Shown here: piece after piece, positions 12,301-27,300 of the stretch
How positions within the stretch are numbered: position 1 is the first letter of the stretch
Layout: the number at the start of each line of letters is the position of its first letter
The notes under the pieces: generated by a model
Seen by the model: the letters and a program-made list of their open reading frames with translations, nothing else
The model's database searches: none
What the model was told of the DNA's origin: nothing
NCBI GenBank assembly: GCA_963854835.1
Contig: OY978525.1
Location: 102,813,388-102,877,387, forward strand
Direction of reading: 5' to 3'
Length of the DNA: 64,000 nucleotides
Source of the DNA: Megamerina dolium
Lineage: Eukaryota; Arthropoda; Insecta; Diptera; Megamerinidae
Program-made: the position numbers and the translations under genes

Positions 12301-15300
12301 CATTTGTTGTTGCTAAGTATTGTTAGATGCTATATGTTGTTTTTATAGTAATTGCTGTGTATTCGATTAAATCAATTTTTGATCAACTGTTGAGATGCAT
12401 TGTATATACATTTATTGAAAAGTTGCATACTCACCGTGCCATAGTGAAATTGGTGTTTATTAAAAAAAAAATTATTTTTTCTTATATTTCAACCACAACA
12501 ACAAATGACAAATGATGTATTTACAAGAAACAATTTTTCTTACGCCACACAAATAGAAATGCTTTTACGCCGCCATACATGCGAGTCAATATTTATGACA
12601 ATAAATGAAAAAGGAAATGTGCATGTTAGAAGAAGAAGAAGAAGAAAAAGTGGAAAACTGTTCATATAATATATGTATGTATGCATGTAGGTGCTTGGGT
12701 ATGGACATAAAAGGCACTACAACATTGAAACGGAACTGATAACTTGTAAACGGAAATTCAGTTAATAGGCGTTCTTTAATAATGACAAACAAGCATCAAC
12801 AAGCTGCGATGAACTATAAATATGGGCTACGTAATCAATGTTAAAAGGAAGTACGCATATTCATATACTACTACGTATTATTAAGTTATTTTGCAAGCAT
12901 CTCGTAAACGCATGGAGTTTTAATGGTTTTTAATTAAAAAAATTTTATAATATTAAGTGTTATGCAATATTTTTGTACTATTGGATATTTTAATTATAAA
13001 TTGGTACATAGTTATGATGTTGAAAGAAAATAGACTTTTTTATTTTGTGAAAATTATGCAATTTTAAAATAAATTTGTATATTTTTCTCTAAGCGAATGA
13101 TTTTAAACATCTGTACAAGGTTGTGTTATAACATACAACGTGCACTTTCATCGTATGACCAGATTGTCTAAAGTTCGCTGAGTTAGTTGGCTGAAAATCG
13201 TTTTTTTACGGCTTCTCAATTTCGATATTTATTGCATTTACAATCTTCGTATTATTACTAAAGATTTTCCCTCCCAAATTTTTATTTAATTATTGGAAAT
13301 TACCAAAAATCTCGTTGTGCTAGATTCTCAGAATATGATGCCGCACGAAGTTTTTTAATGGCCTAAAGATGTTAGTTTTAATTTGCAAGGAAATATTGAA
13401 CAGAATGAATACGTGTCTATTTTTAAGCATTGTTGTTGGTTCCAAATATCATATAATTTCATCGTGAACCTCACATTATAATCCAATATTAATATGAAGC
13501 CCATGAATATGAGGCAATCATTTTTTGAGTCATTCAATTGATTGTTTTTTTGATATCAATCCCAAATATTGTTAGAATTATAGCACAAATATTTTAATAT
13601 CTCTTAAAAATTGAATAATAAAGGAAAGTTCGAAAAAAAAAATGCCAGTAACAGTAACTACAAAATATTCTATATTCTATCAATATATTAATCAACATGT
13701 GGGAAAATTCATGTATTTTATGAGATATTTTGAGATTATAATTTAATGTATAAATAAAATCAAATCGATTTGCTTTCTTTTTAATTTTGATAGAAAGTAT
13801 GATCACTAGATTACGGCAAGTATTAACATTAGATAGTCGAAAATGTAATTATTTTCAATCCCAATTTTCCAATTTTCTGTTGCTTTTAAACACGAAAATA
13901 ATTTCGTGTATATATTGTTTCAGTGAATATTGAATTGGTCTGAAATTGTACCAAAAATTTTGCAATATTTTTACTTAAAGCAGAAAATTTTAGTATTTTT
14001 GAAATCATAATTTTTTGTGAATTTCATATCTTATAACCAAATTTAAATTCTTTATGAATTTCATGCATGCACAGTACTCACTGTAATGTGTACATTTTGT
14101 TACAATTGAATAATTTTTACAATTGCATGATCAAGAAACACGATTAGTACGAACGGTTACATGCTTTCACCATTACCATTGAGTGAATTAAAAGAAAAAT
14201 TAAACAAACATATACAAATAATATATGTACATACATATGTACAATAATAAAAGCAATGATAATAAGTAATACCTACTAACTGCAAATTGCAAATGTGAGT
14301 ATGGTACACGTATGCCTAGTATGTATACTAACTACACTATATAAAAACAATTAATAGAGATAAAGTGAATTTTATGAAGAAATTACATGCGCTGTAAAAT
14401 GTTGAACTGCATCTTTTATTAATGATAACAATAACGATTATGAGTTTGATAGCGATGATTATGATGATGTTGAACAACATGATATATAAGAGAGCAGAAT
14501 TTTATGATATATGATCATGCTTGCTCAGGATTTGAAGAGAAATTAAAATAATAAATATTTTGTATAATTTCTCATTATGCTGAAAAATGTGTAAAACATA
14601 ATTATTGCAGATCATAGAAGATTGCATGTCGGTACGTATGTACATAATAGTTGCATGCAAAGTGGAGCGAACAGATATGTACATTTTCGAAATAATTTTA
14701 TAAGCTTCTCGATTCTCTTTTATGTATAACATATTTGTTTTTTTTTTCGCTAAATAAAATCACGCCAACTTAATGGATCACCAAAAAATCACACACCATT
14801 GAGCCTACATTTGCATTTTATAGATTTCACTACATATGTTGTACAAATATGCAGATATTCATTTGATGAGCTTAATTTCTTTTGGCAAAAATCTTACAAA
14901 AAAAAAAAAAAAACAGAAAAAGAAATTTCTTTTCTAACTAATGAAATTTCACTTGTTTTAATGCCAAGAAAATATGTATAGTGGATAATCAAAAATGCAT
15001 ATTGAAATTTATTCATACAATTATTGTTGTTTTTCTTTTTTTTTCTTATTCACGTATGTATGTATGTATGTGTGTAAGTATTCAACAATGTTATTCTTCA
15101 ATGATTTCTCTTGTATATGGAAATACTCATTCATTGATATGCATGTGTGGAAAATATAAATTACTTATAATTCGTGCACGTTTAATGCTCTTTTATACAT
15201 GATGTATTCAAGCATTTAGCAAATTATCACCACCAACTAGCACCACCAACAAACTACTAAAGGAAGCATATACACACACACACACAGAAAAAGTGAGACA

Positions 15301-18300
15301 TTTAACACAAACAAAACCAGCAACTGTCAATCAGTGACATACACGTATAGGTGAATAATGCATATACACGGTACAGAGATTAAAAAAATTAAATAGAGTC
15401 GATCAACGTTCCGAATACCAAAAGTTTTGCTTTTATCTAAATCTAAACCATCATCAATTTAACGGTATACATTTTGTAAATATTAAAATTGCTTCAAGGG
15501 CAAATAATATTTTCAAAAGATTAACTTTACACCACGGCAAATAGACAGACATATGTACTTTTAAAAAACTATAACAACTTTTGTTGATGGTTTTTATGCG
15601 ATACCGCTCATTTCAAATATGTACAATACCGAGACGGCAACATCTTCCAATTAGTCCATTGTGTTGAAAATTGTGTCTGTGTTTTTTCAATTATACCGTG
15701 ACGATAATTTTTTTTTTTAAAAAAAACCTTACGGTCGACCTGGACCTACCGATTTATACCGATTTATACATACCTATTTTTGCGCAGTAACGAATTATAG
15801 GGTATTATTTTAAACGTTAAAAATACAGTGGATGTTCAATATAACGAATGATATAATGTCTAGTGTCGTATAATATATCGAAAATAACGTTATATCGGAT
15901 CATTTTTTTCAGAAACTATTTTTTAAAAAACTGAGTTTAGCTCTATTAAAAACATGAATATTAATATATTTAAAAAAAAAAAAAACAAAAAACTAAACAA
16001 GATTGCACTATTTTCCTTCCAGGTGGAAGGTAAGGTAAGGTCACCAGAGTAACCGAGTTTGCAAAATCATCCATTTTCAACTTTCAACTGCGTTGAAAAC
16101 TGTGTCTGTTTTTTTTTCAATTATAACGTGACGATAATTTGTTACCAGATTTCATAAGAAGGCGAATTCCGCATCGTTTTTGTAATTGCGCTACCTATCT
16201 GTCACTTCCTATAAAACTTCAGACACCATAAATGTTTTTTTGAAATGGCTTTCGTTTTAAGAATGTTGCCATTTTAATTCTTCATTTTTATGGAGATAAA
16301 TTATTTTGCAATTCCAAACTGTATCCCACAATTTTTTATAATTATTTTTTCTTTTTATATTTTTCAATAATTTTGATTTGAAAAAAAAAAAAAATAATAA
16401 AAAGAAATCAGAGAAAAAAATTCGCATTCGTTATACAGAATACTTCTTTTTTCAACTGTACGCTATTTAGTTAGAGGACTCAATGCATTTCAAAAGAGAG
16501 TACTTTATATAAAGATTTCATTATATTGGGTATCCGTTATACTGGACGTCCACTGTAGCATGTAACTATTGAAATCTGTGGATAAATATATATAAAATAG
16601 TGGCCGTTATTTTAGGGGTATATTGCTATAGAGTTGTATTAAATAGTAGGTGTGGGACTTCAAGAAAAAAAAAGGTTTTTCTCTACAATTTTAATCTACA
16701 CCGCAAATATGGTGTCGTAGGCGGAAGACTGCGTAAGTGATAGATTTTTAAAGTTAATTTTTTTTTGTTGATTTCATATGGAAGCCATATTACGAACTTG
16801 GTTTGGCTATCTGCCGAAGTTGCAGCGGTTTGCATTCAAAATAAATTTAGGCACATTGTATAGGAGCTTTTATAAATAGTGGGCGTGATTTGTCCATTTA
16901 TTGTAAATCTAGTTATCCTTAGAATACTAATTTTAATATTTCGTAAGTTATGGTGATTATGTTTTGTTTTAATTTCCACAACTTTGCATAGGATCAAAAT
17001 GAAAAACTGGGTGTGACTTACAGATTTCACGCTAACGCAAGTTACAGCGGTTTAAATTTAAAAGAAATTCAGGGACTTTGTATGGGAGCTACTATAAACA
17101 GTGGGTGTGGCTCGTTCATTTTTGGCAAAATTATTGGGCAGTTTTAGATTATGTTTTAAGTAAGTTATAGCAAGTTAGCATTTTTTAAATTCTAAGGTTA
17201 GGCATTTTGATTGTTGCATTTGGGTGTAGCATTGATCCCTTGGACCATAGATCATTCATGCGAAAACTTGTTTAAATACTCAACATTTCATTCAATTCAT
17301 ATATTCAGCAAGTATTGGGTTGGCAACTAAGTAATTGCCGATTTTTTCATATAAATAAAAAACATTTTTTTTAAATACAAAGATTATTTATATGTTTTAA
17401 ATGTTTTTCAATTGCTGTATGTTACATATTTTAACTTCTGTGCTATCTCTTGTACAGTATACATATGACTGTAAATGATTATTCATGTATATTAAAAAAT
17501 CAGGTCCATTCAACGCGCTTAAATCTGAAAAAAATTTGACATAGTGCATGCATAAAAATGAAACATTGAGTAGAGGTTCTTACAATTCCAGCATTTACTT
17601 TGTCTAGAGAATCGGTAATTTTTTCATCAAATTTATATATTTTTGCATATTTTTAGTATTGCACTCATTATGATTGTAATTTTGTGTTAAATGCCATTTT
17701 TTCTGCTATTTTGTTCTATATTTTCACATCAACAACCACAATAAAAAAAACAAAATCCAAACAATACCAGTAACTACAAATTGTTGTTCAACTTGAAATT
17801 GTTGAAATATTTGTGCGTGACATGCTCATTTATATTGTTTATATACATATGTTGATATACACTACATGTAGCTATGTATAGTGCGAGTAGTTTGATTTAA
17901 ATACAACGCACGCCATTGAATATAATTACTTGTGGGTCAAGCTAAATCAAGCCAAATTGAAATGTAAAAAGTAAAAGCTAATGCAAATGAAACTAAATTT
18001 CGAGAAGCCTACTAATTAATCATAATTCAGAGAAAGTCAAAACTAAAACAAGGAGTAATCTCCGTGTCATATCGTGTTTTATTTATCCTTTAAAATGTGC
18101 AATAAATAGTGTGTGTGTGTGTTTGAGAATAAATAATAGCTCATATTTCTAATGAATTATTCAATATATTGTAGAATTTGAGCGATACCCTCTAAAGTTT
18201 GCTAAAAGTTATGCAAAATGACGTACAAAAGGAGTAACGAATCGAAAGTTGTTACAGTGATAAAAGCGATAAACAGTCCTACCAACTAGATTTTGTTGAA

Positions 18301-21300
18301 ATTTTATATTCGACGTATAATTGATCCTTTGTACCCTTTATCTATAATTAATTTATAAATTTTTCTGATACTTCTTACTCAAACAAATTGGCTCTTTACA
18401 GTCAATTCAACAATATAATAGTTATACGTGAGTATATATTGATGCGTGCACTGTATATTTATTTTTGACTTGCTTGTGTATTAGTAATTCTCAAAATATC
18501 ATAATATCACATATACTAATATACAAAAGATTTAAGAGACATACTGGCTACATATTAATTAGGGCATTACAGAAATTCATACGTTCAAATGCAATGGCCT
18601 TAAAATAAATACTTTGGTTACAGTCGAAATTGCAAAGACTCTTCTTTTCGTAATAATTTAAAAATACAGAGTAACATTGTAATTTAAGAAGATTAAGAAG
18701 ACGGCGAAAAATAAAGACAAGAATTGAAAATAAGTAAAACCAAAACAAAAACAAGCTAAAACAAGTAATTTTTTTTAGTATACAGATGTACATAGAGGTA
18801 TTAAAATTATCACCGCAACAGCATCATATATATACATATATGTAGATGTGAATGTATGCAAATACTTACATTTGAATTTGAATTATGAGAAAAATCTATT
18901 AGCTATTAGCATTAGGAATGATGTCATTATCAAAGAATTTTTCAATAATTTTTAATAACAACCATAATTTATATCATTTTATCATTAAAATACTATGTGT
19001 GAATTATTGGAATTATTTTATAAAAAAAAAAACATCTTCACTATTTTTTCCTTTCAACTATGTTAAATTAAGCATTCTCGTTTACAACCACTATTAAGTG
19101 TATCTATTATAAATTCTTTATTGGATGAATTCTATATAATTATAAATAAGCTTTAAACCAAAAGCCATGCTACTCGTAAGTCAGTGACTATCGAATTGGC
19201 CGTTCTGTGAATTAAATCTCGGGTTCCAATCTCGGCTTAATTAACTAGCTACAATTTTCTCAAAAAGATAATATTTTATATAAAAAAGTTTCTAGTAGAG
19301 CATTGTAAATAAAATCAAAAATATAAGCGAATATATTATAAATATGGTCTCTTCTTATAAAAACACAATGGAAAACCTAATTGGTGGCCCAAATGTCGTA
19401 CGTTTCATAAAAACAGAGCGAATTAGATGGATAGGTCAAGTTATACGAATGTCAGCTGAAAGAATCCAGAAGAAAGTGTTTGAACTTCGTCCGATTGGTG
19501 GAAACAAGAGTGGTCGTCCAAGAAAGAGATGGTTTAACGATGTAGAAGCAGACCTGAATACGATGTATGTTCGAAATTGGAAAGAGGAAGCGAGGGAGAG
19601 AACAAACTGGAGAAGAGTTGTTGTTAAAGCCATGGTCCACTCTGGACTGTGAAGCTAAGAGAGAGAGAGAGAGAGAGAGAGTTTAGTTGAGCCCTATATT
19701 TTAAGAAGGCATTTTTAGACTAAACCACAATTATTATTGTGTTACCGAATGCAAAATATTATCACCTAATCCTGATAAAAACGGATAAATCAATCTGAGG
19801 TCTTGATGAACTTCAAGAAACTGCCGATATTAGTCTCTAATAGTAGGGAGTACGTCGATTCGTTGTAGTCTATTTGAAAATAAATATAATCCATAAAAAA
19901 AGTGTTAAATAAATGCAAAAAGGCAGTTCTGGCTGACAGAGTATATATAAAACTCATATTGTATGCTGTGATGTACTGACGAAAGTCTTTTGAATATCAG
20001 ATTATTTGTAAGTACTCGTACTATGCAATATTATTTAGTAAGAAGTACGCAGTTTGTATTAAGAGGTTTTCTCTGTATTTCTTTTTTGTTTTTTAATTAT
20101 AATAACAGCAAATGCTAATGGATTAAATGCAAATTAAGCTAATGTTAGTAGTTATAATGAAATGCATAGTAACTGACAATAATATGCACATCATTCTTAT
20201 AATATCTTTGTAAAATTCATAAGCAAATTCATATGTATGTAGCAGTCATTGCAGTACCGACCATCGTTTGATTAGCTAATGCTATTGCAACTGCTGATGT
20301 TGCTATTATTATAATTATTAGTGACCATGTTTGTTTGAAATGTTTGTTTTTCTAATGATTACATGTAGCTGTTGTTGCTATTGTTGCAATGGTTTAGTCT
20401 AACATTGCAGTTAAATTTCATTGGATGTTCTGCACTAAATAATTTCTTAATTTCTAATATAAAAATACATAGACGCACACAATAATATGTATGTAGTAAG
20501 ACCAATATTAAGAGAAGTTAACAAATGAAACATGTTTAATTAATTGCAGCATGTCTTGTAAGATGTTGTTAATAATATCTATATACATATGTATGTATGT
20601 ATGTATATACAACAGCTGAATGCATTTTGATATTATATGCATGTTTACACACACAAATGATCGAGATGATCATGATGAAGAAAAATACGAAAAAAATAGG
20701 ATTTATATGCTTCAATGTGCCTATATGTACAAAATACTCATATATATCGTATGCAGGTAAGTATTTGTATCATGCCTGTTGGTATATTTAATTGAAATCT
20801 TCATAAAGCAACGCAAGAAAGGTAAATGAACTTAATTCCCTCATGAATTTCACTACATCATTGTTGTACGAGTATATAATTAAGTAGTTTTAGTTATTGC
20901 ACCATAGCTTAAACAACAACAATAACTATAGTAATATTACAAAAATTTGTACCAATTAAAATCTCACCATAATCATAAATGGTATGTACTATAGATAAAT
21001 ATAGCCTTATGTACGTTATGATACTTACCAAATAAAAATCAATTGGTTTCTCGCGCATCTTATTATAAGCTTTTTGTATTTCAGTCTGTTTAAGTGCATG
21101 AGCAATATGTAATGCACTGGCGTCAAAACGTCCATATTTGTAATCGGAATCATTTTGTGATGGTGAACTAATATCACGACTGCCATAACCGTTTGGTGTT
21201 GATTGACGTGAACCCAAGCCACCACCTACAATAGTCAAAGTAAATGAATATAAAAGCTAAAGTAGAGGAATTGAGAAAATGTTGAAAAAATATAAAAATA

Positions 21301-24300
21301 TAGATATGAGATACATTAGGGCATTCGAAACCGATATATGGCAATCTATATACTAAACCGAAAAATCAATAACACAAACTACGAATAAAAGTCTTTCGTA
21401 AAACTTATTAAATGTTATTGTATTATTATTATAAAAATGATAAAAAAAATATTATTATCGGTATTTGCCGGGTGTACAAGCTTAAATCCGCTGTTTGCTC
21501 GTAGATGGCGTTAGCATATTGAGCTATTATCGACTGTACATCCTTTTCTTTATGAGTTCGACATCTGTTTACATCAATTAGTAAACTTCATCAGTGATTT
21601 CATACAACAACATACATTTTTCCTCGTATAATCATGTCTAGTTTCGTGCCTGAAAAAGAGCATATGCGGGAGGCTCTCCTTTTTTGCTTCAATTTGAAGA
21701 AATCTGCTTCTGAGTCGCATCGAATGCTTTTGGAGACAGTGCGCTATCGGAAACCACTTGCAGAGACTGGTTTCGTCGGTTCAGAGAAAGCCATTTTGAC
21801 TTGAGTGACAGGAAGCTTGAAAATAGACACAGAAAAGTTGAGGACCATGATTTGCAGGCTCATTTGGATGAGGACGACACCCAATCGCAAAAAATGCTTG
21901 CCGAACAGTTAGGTGTTACTCAACAAGCCATTTCCATATGTTTACGAGCCATGAGAATGTTCAAAAATTTGGAAAATGGGTACCCCATGAATTGAACGAT
22001 AGGCAGATGGAGCGATGCCAAAACACATGCGAAATATTGCTTGCTAGACAAAAAAGAAAGTCGTTCTTGCACGTTCCTGCATCTTGTGGTGACTTGCGAT
22101 GAAAAGTGGAGATGCTTTGAGAATCCTAAACGAAAAAAATCGTGGTTCGATCCCGGCCAACCAGCAACTTCTTCTCCAAGACCAAATCGCTTTGAACGCA
22201 AGACGATGCTGTGCGTTTGGTGGGATCAGCAGGGTGTCATCTACTACGTGCTGTTGAAACCTGGTGAAACTGTCAATGCTCACCGCTACCACCAACAACT
22301 AGTGAAATTGCGCCGTGCTTTGGGTGAAAAAAGGCCTGGTTATGAACAAAGACATGAGAAGCTGATTTTTCTCCACGACAACGCCCCATCGCACACGTCA
22401 AAACTGGTCCAAAACTACTTGGACAAACTCAATTGGGAGGTGCTACCTCATCCCGCTTATTTACCAGACCTGGTTCCTTCTGACTATCACCTGTTTTCGT
22501 CGATGGTTCACGCGCTCGCCGAACAGCACTTAGATTCGTATGAAGACGTCGGAAAATGTCTTGATGATTGGTTTACCTCGAAATATGAGGAATGCTTTTG
22601 GCATGGTATACACAAATTGCCCGAGAGATGGGAAAAATGTATAGCTAGTGAGGGAAAATACTTTGAATAAATTAATTTTTGGCTTCAAATGAAAAAAATG
22701 TGTGTTTTTTTTACCGAAAAACACCGGATTTAAGCTTGTACACCTGGTAATATACCTACACGTCTACAAATTATGGGCAAAATAAAGTGTGTTTTACTCT
22801 TTCATTACTTGTAATTTTTTAAATTTGTATAACTTTTGAAATGCTCAAAATTTGTCCTTGTCGACTTTAGTCAAATTGTAGATTTATGTAATTATTTATG
22901 GTAACTATGTCTTAATTGAGTATATTAAAAATAAAAACAAAAAAAAATCATCCATGGGAATACAATATCGTGGAAGCTTATATGACTGATTATATTTAAT
23001 TCTGGGCACCGTAGATCAGTGGTTAGGGTGTTGGCCTTATGATCTATAAGTCGTGGTTTCAATCCTCGGCTGAAGCATAACAAATTTAATATCCAAAAAT
23101 TTTTCTTTCGAACGGTACCCATCTGTCGGCAAGCAATTGGCAATTCTTCTGGCAGTAACTATTTGCCATGAAAAAGCTTCTAAAAAGAACTCTGTGACAA
23201 AGCTCAAAAAGTGATGTCGCAAGAGTTCTACCGTTCGGAACCGGTTAAAAACAAAGAACCCTTCGGGGCTTCAAGTGCCACATATTTATTTATTTTTTTA
23301 TGTCTAATTCTTAACCCAGCGTCAACAATCAAGCTGATATCGCCGTTCAGTAAAGTTTGAATACAACACAATCGTCTTAATAAAAATACTCTTATGTGGA
23401 ATACCCTAATATGCACAAATGCATATGTGGAATGCATATTGCTTTTGTGTAACTATAATCTATAAAATCATAAAAAATATTGAATTATAAATTTTATTGA
23501 ATTAATAAAAAAATTTAATTAATCAGAAACGAATTTTGCGAATCTGCAATCAATCATCATTATGATGATGATGATGATGATGATGATGCTTGTCTGGTAT
23601 ATAAAATTTTACTTACCACCATCGATTTCACATCGTGTACCACGTATTTGTTCATTGACATATTTGCTGGTACGTGGTGCATTCAATGCTTGCCGTATGC
23701 CCACCGATGTTTGATCCAAATGACCAGGACCACTCTTTGGTACATGTGAACTGCAATAAACCTGAAAGAAGATGAGAAGAAAAATAGAGCAATTAAAGAG
23801 AGGGAACTATAAATTTTTATTTAAATTTTATTTATTTTTATTTATTTTTATTGAAATGTTTTATTGCAAAAAATTAACAATAACGCATTATCAAATCAAT
23901 AGCGCCATTTTATTATCGAAATATTGATAATGTGAAGTAATTAATTTAAATATTAAATAACTACTTTTGATTTATAACATTTTAGTATTAAAAAATTAAC
24001 AAGTTGCTTTATTATCCCCAAAAATTTCGAACACTACGGTATTACTTTAAATGTGAGCTCATCATTATGTTATTCGCCAAGAAAATGAATATTCAAATGG
24101 TATTCATTTAAAAAAAAAAAGAAACAAAAATTGTGTCATTTAGTGTGTAGCATATTAAAATATCTATTCGTATAAGAAAATTCAAAAAATGAAAAAAGTT
24201 AAGTAATACTATTCATTAGCCTAAGTCAAATTGATGGAGAGGAAACAATTTAACAAAACGAATTTAATTCGAATTTATTGCAATTTTAAGCATTTCTGAA

Positions 24301-27300
24301 GAAAAGAAGCATTTCTGTGTAGAAAATAAAACCACTAAGGTTTATATTAAAACATAATCTTTCTAACAAGTGAGGGTTTAATGATTTTATAGCCAATTAG
24401 CAGTGCATATAATAGCAAAAGTAACTTTTTTTTTTTAATTCGAAGCCTCTAAATCGACTTTTGTCCTAAGGTGTCTTCAGAAAATCTTCTTAACATTTTT
24501 CAAAGACTTCATTTTTCACCCTCAATTGATTAAAATAAAATCTGACCCATCCTAATCTACATGCATAAAGTTAATCATATATGTACATATATAAATGTGA
24601 ATGGTCTCTGTCTCTGTTTGCATAATATGTAGGTGAAGTTATTGCACGACTTTTGAAAAAAATTTTATTTGTTTTTGATATTGGTTTTAATTTAATTAAT
24701 TTTTTTTAAACTTTTTTTTTTTTTGTAATATATTATATTTGTCGATAGTTTTATTTCGTCGTCGTCGTCGTCGTCATCGTCTTGCCGAATATGGCACAGC
24801 GTTACCATTTAAGCATTTGCGTAACAGTTGTTGGTTAGTTTTTTTTTTTGTTGCTTCATATCTCCCTCTCCCCTGCTTGAATTATTAAATACATTTATAA
24901 TATTTAATATTCTATGCTAGTATTGCATGGTATCGATTGGGAAGTTTTCTATAATAAAATTCTATTATTACATTGTTTTGCTGTGACTTATATATGCAAT
25001 TTGTTTGAATAATTTCTTGTGAATGAAGTTTTTATATGTATATGGAATATGAGTATGTAATCATTTTTATTAATATTTGTCGATGACTCTAAATGGTTGT
25101 ACAGGAAAAATCAATTGAGGTTAGACTTATAGATGCGTGTACATAAATAAAATAGAAAAAAGTACAAAAAGAAAACAGAATTGCTTTTTATTTTATTTAT
25201 GCAATTGTAGTAGCTATTTATAAGTTTATTGAAAATATTAATTTTTTTCTACCATTAAGTTAGTTTTTATTTCAAAAGTTGGCATCTTTCAAGCTAAATT
25301 ATATATGAACAATCAAAGGTTTTTTTTCATAAGTAGTTCTTGGCAAATTATTGTGTTACAACTGAAACGTTATTTTTGCATAAGCTCTCCTACAAAAGAT
25401 ATTTTCGGACACAGTGCTTTACCTTTGCGCCAACACCTTGCTAATTTTTCAAATGATAGCAGTCAAATTTTCAGCCAGCAGAGTCATGGAATGTTAAATA
25501 TATTTGAGAGCCATTGAAAGTTTTTTCTCTTTTAATGAAATATTTATTGTTGAAAAAGAAGACGATCTGTTAAATCAACACCAAACGGATCGTCATTTAT
25601 GGAGAATTTGCAACTTCGATGTCAGAGCAAGAAAATATGGGATAGCTGAATTTAAATGTGGCATTTTTGATTATAAGTAACCAAAGTGCACATAAGAGAG
25701 GTAACCACATCAAAAAAAGGTAGGTAAAATTCATGGCATGATCATTGACTATCGAAGAGTGAAGGTGCACGAGATTGCTGAAGTTGTGGGTATTTCAATT
25801 GAATGAATGGAACTGTCAAGCTCGCTGCCAGAAATGATTTACATCAGTTATTTTCAAAAGAACAGAACAATTACTGGAAAAAATGAAAAACAGTTTAAAC
25901 ATTTTTCAAAAAACTTCCATAAATCTTATGATTTCGAGTTTTTGACAAATTTGTTCAATTAGTATTATTTATGCCTTATTGATTGGCCAAAAGTAGCGTA
26001 ATGGAAAATTCCTCCATTCATCACCGAATATTGAAGTAAATTAATACAGGGGCTGTTCTTTCATATTACCTTTAGTAAACAATTTATACATATTATAATT
26101 TGTTTTTTTGTTTTTAATATGAAATACATTGTATAAATTCTTTTCACACATTACTCAAAGATCGGCTTTGTTGAAAAAAAATGAATTATTTTTAAAACAT
26201 AACATTTAACTTTATCTATTTACATACTGAATATTCAAATATAATATTTTACTCAAAACAAACAATTAGGTAGATCTTTCAATAACCTTCAATTACATGA
26301 ATGCTTATTTAATTAACATTTAATGAAAATGTAAAATGTTGTTGTTTAAAAAATTTTTTCGATTCAATGCAAATCATTCTTTGTCATGTAAGTATGTATT
26401 TACATGCCCTTATGTGTATGAATAAATACTTAGAAATACTATTAGCGCCATTAATAGATAAACAAAGACTCATGAGTGTTTTTCTACTATATACACGTAT
26501 TCATATTTGTATGAGCCTCTATAAAAAATATTTATGCACGTATCTATAGATGTTATAGTCTGAATTTCGAACCATTAACTTAAAAGAAAAAATTAAAGAA
26601 AAAATCAAATAAATTTTGCGCATATTACCAATACATAAAATACGCAGTGCGGTTCATACGTTTTCATTTGCAAGGATGTGTATTTTGTATTTAACAAAAT
26701 AATAGTAATATGTAGTTACTTATTACTCATCGCACTTGCATATTTACATTATTTAACTTAACAATTTGTAAATAAAAATAATAATAATAATATTGCATGT
26801 TCTTATTTGAATGTCAGAGTAGAAAAAGGATTCTTTGTTCAGCAAAACTTTGCAATACATTTATTTAAAAAAACATATTGTTTACGTTAATATTCAACGT
26901 GAGTGATATCAATAGTCTATTTTTCCCAAAGCTATATATTCTTTACTTGCCATGAAAATGCTTCCAAAAGAGCTCTGTGACATAGCTCAGAAAAAGTGAC
27001 CGGAACCGACTAATATGGGTAGGTCTCTTCTATTACTGTTTTAAATTTAACACGCATAAAAGTACTGAAGAAAAGGGCTACAAAAGGTATTTGGACCTAT
27101 TTGCGATGGTGGCGAGTATCGAATAAGGTACAACTGTAAGCTGTATGAGCTCTATGCCGACACCGACATAGTAAAGCGCAGTAAAATTCAGCGGTTGCGC
27201 TGGCTAGGTCATTTCGAGCGAATGGAAAAACACGTTCTGGCTAAGAAGGTGTTATATTCGGAACCCGCTGGGGGACGACGAAGAAGACCTAATTTCGCTG

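Larger units (their letters stand above)
4397..21028 (-). other. Hil intron 3 (16.6 kb), filled with repeats
   Basis: Largest coding-region intron. Listed separately: decayed mariner (5032-6289) with nested insertion, hAT-type MITE (8053-8616), RTE-like fragments (10555-10810, 19344-19655), CTAGACAG-type MITE (10819-11347), SINE (11383-11653), TA-flanked MITE (15826-16555), a DINE-like relic (16600-17240) and a solo mariner end (17316-17350). The stretches 6290-8050, 8620-10430, 11670-15600 and 17560-19340 are AT-rich with microsatellites; I see nothing else supportable in them. Confidence 0.8.
21226..23616 (-). other. Hil intron 2 (2.4 kb)
   Basis: Contains a nearly full-length mauritiana-type mariner (21468-22747), a plus-strand SINE copy (23003-23304) and a (GAT)n microsatellite (23561-23589). 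Together these make up most of the intron. Confidence 0.85.
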
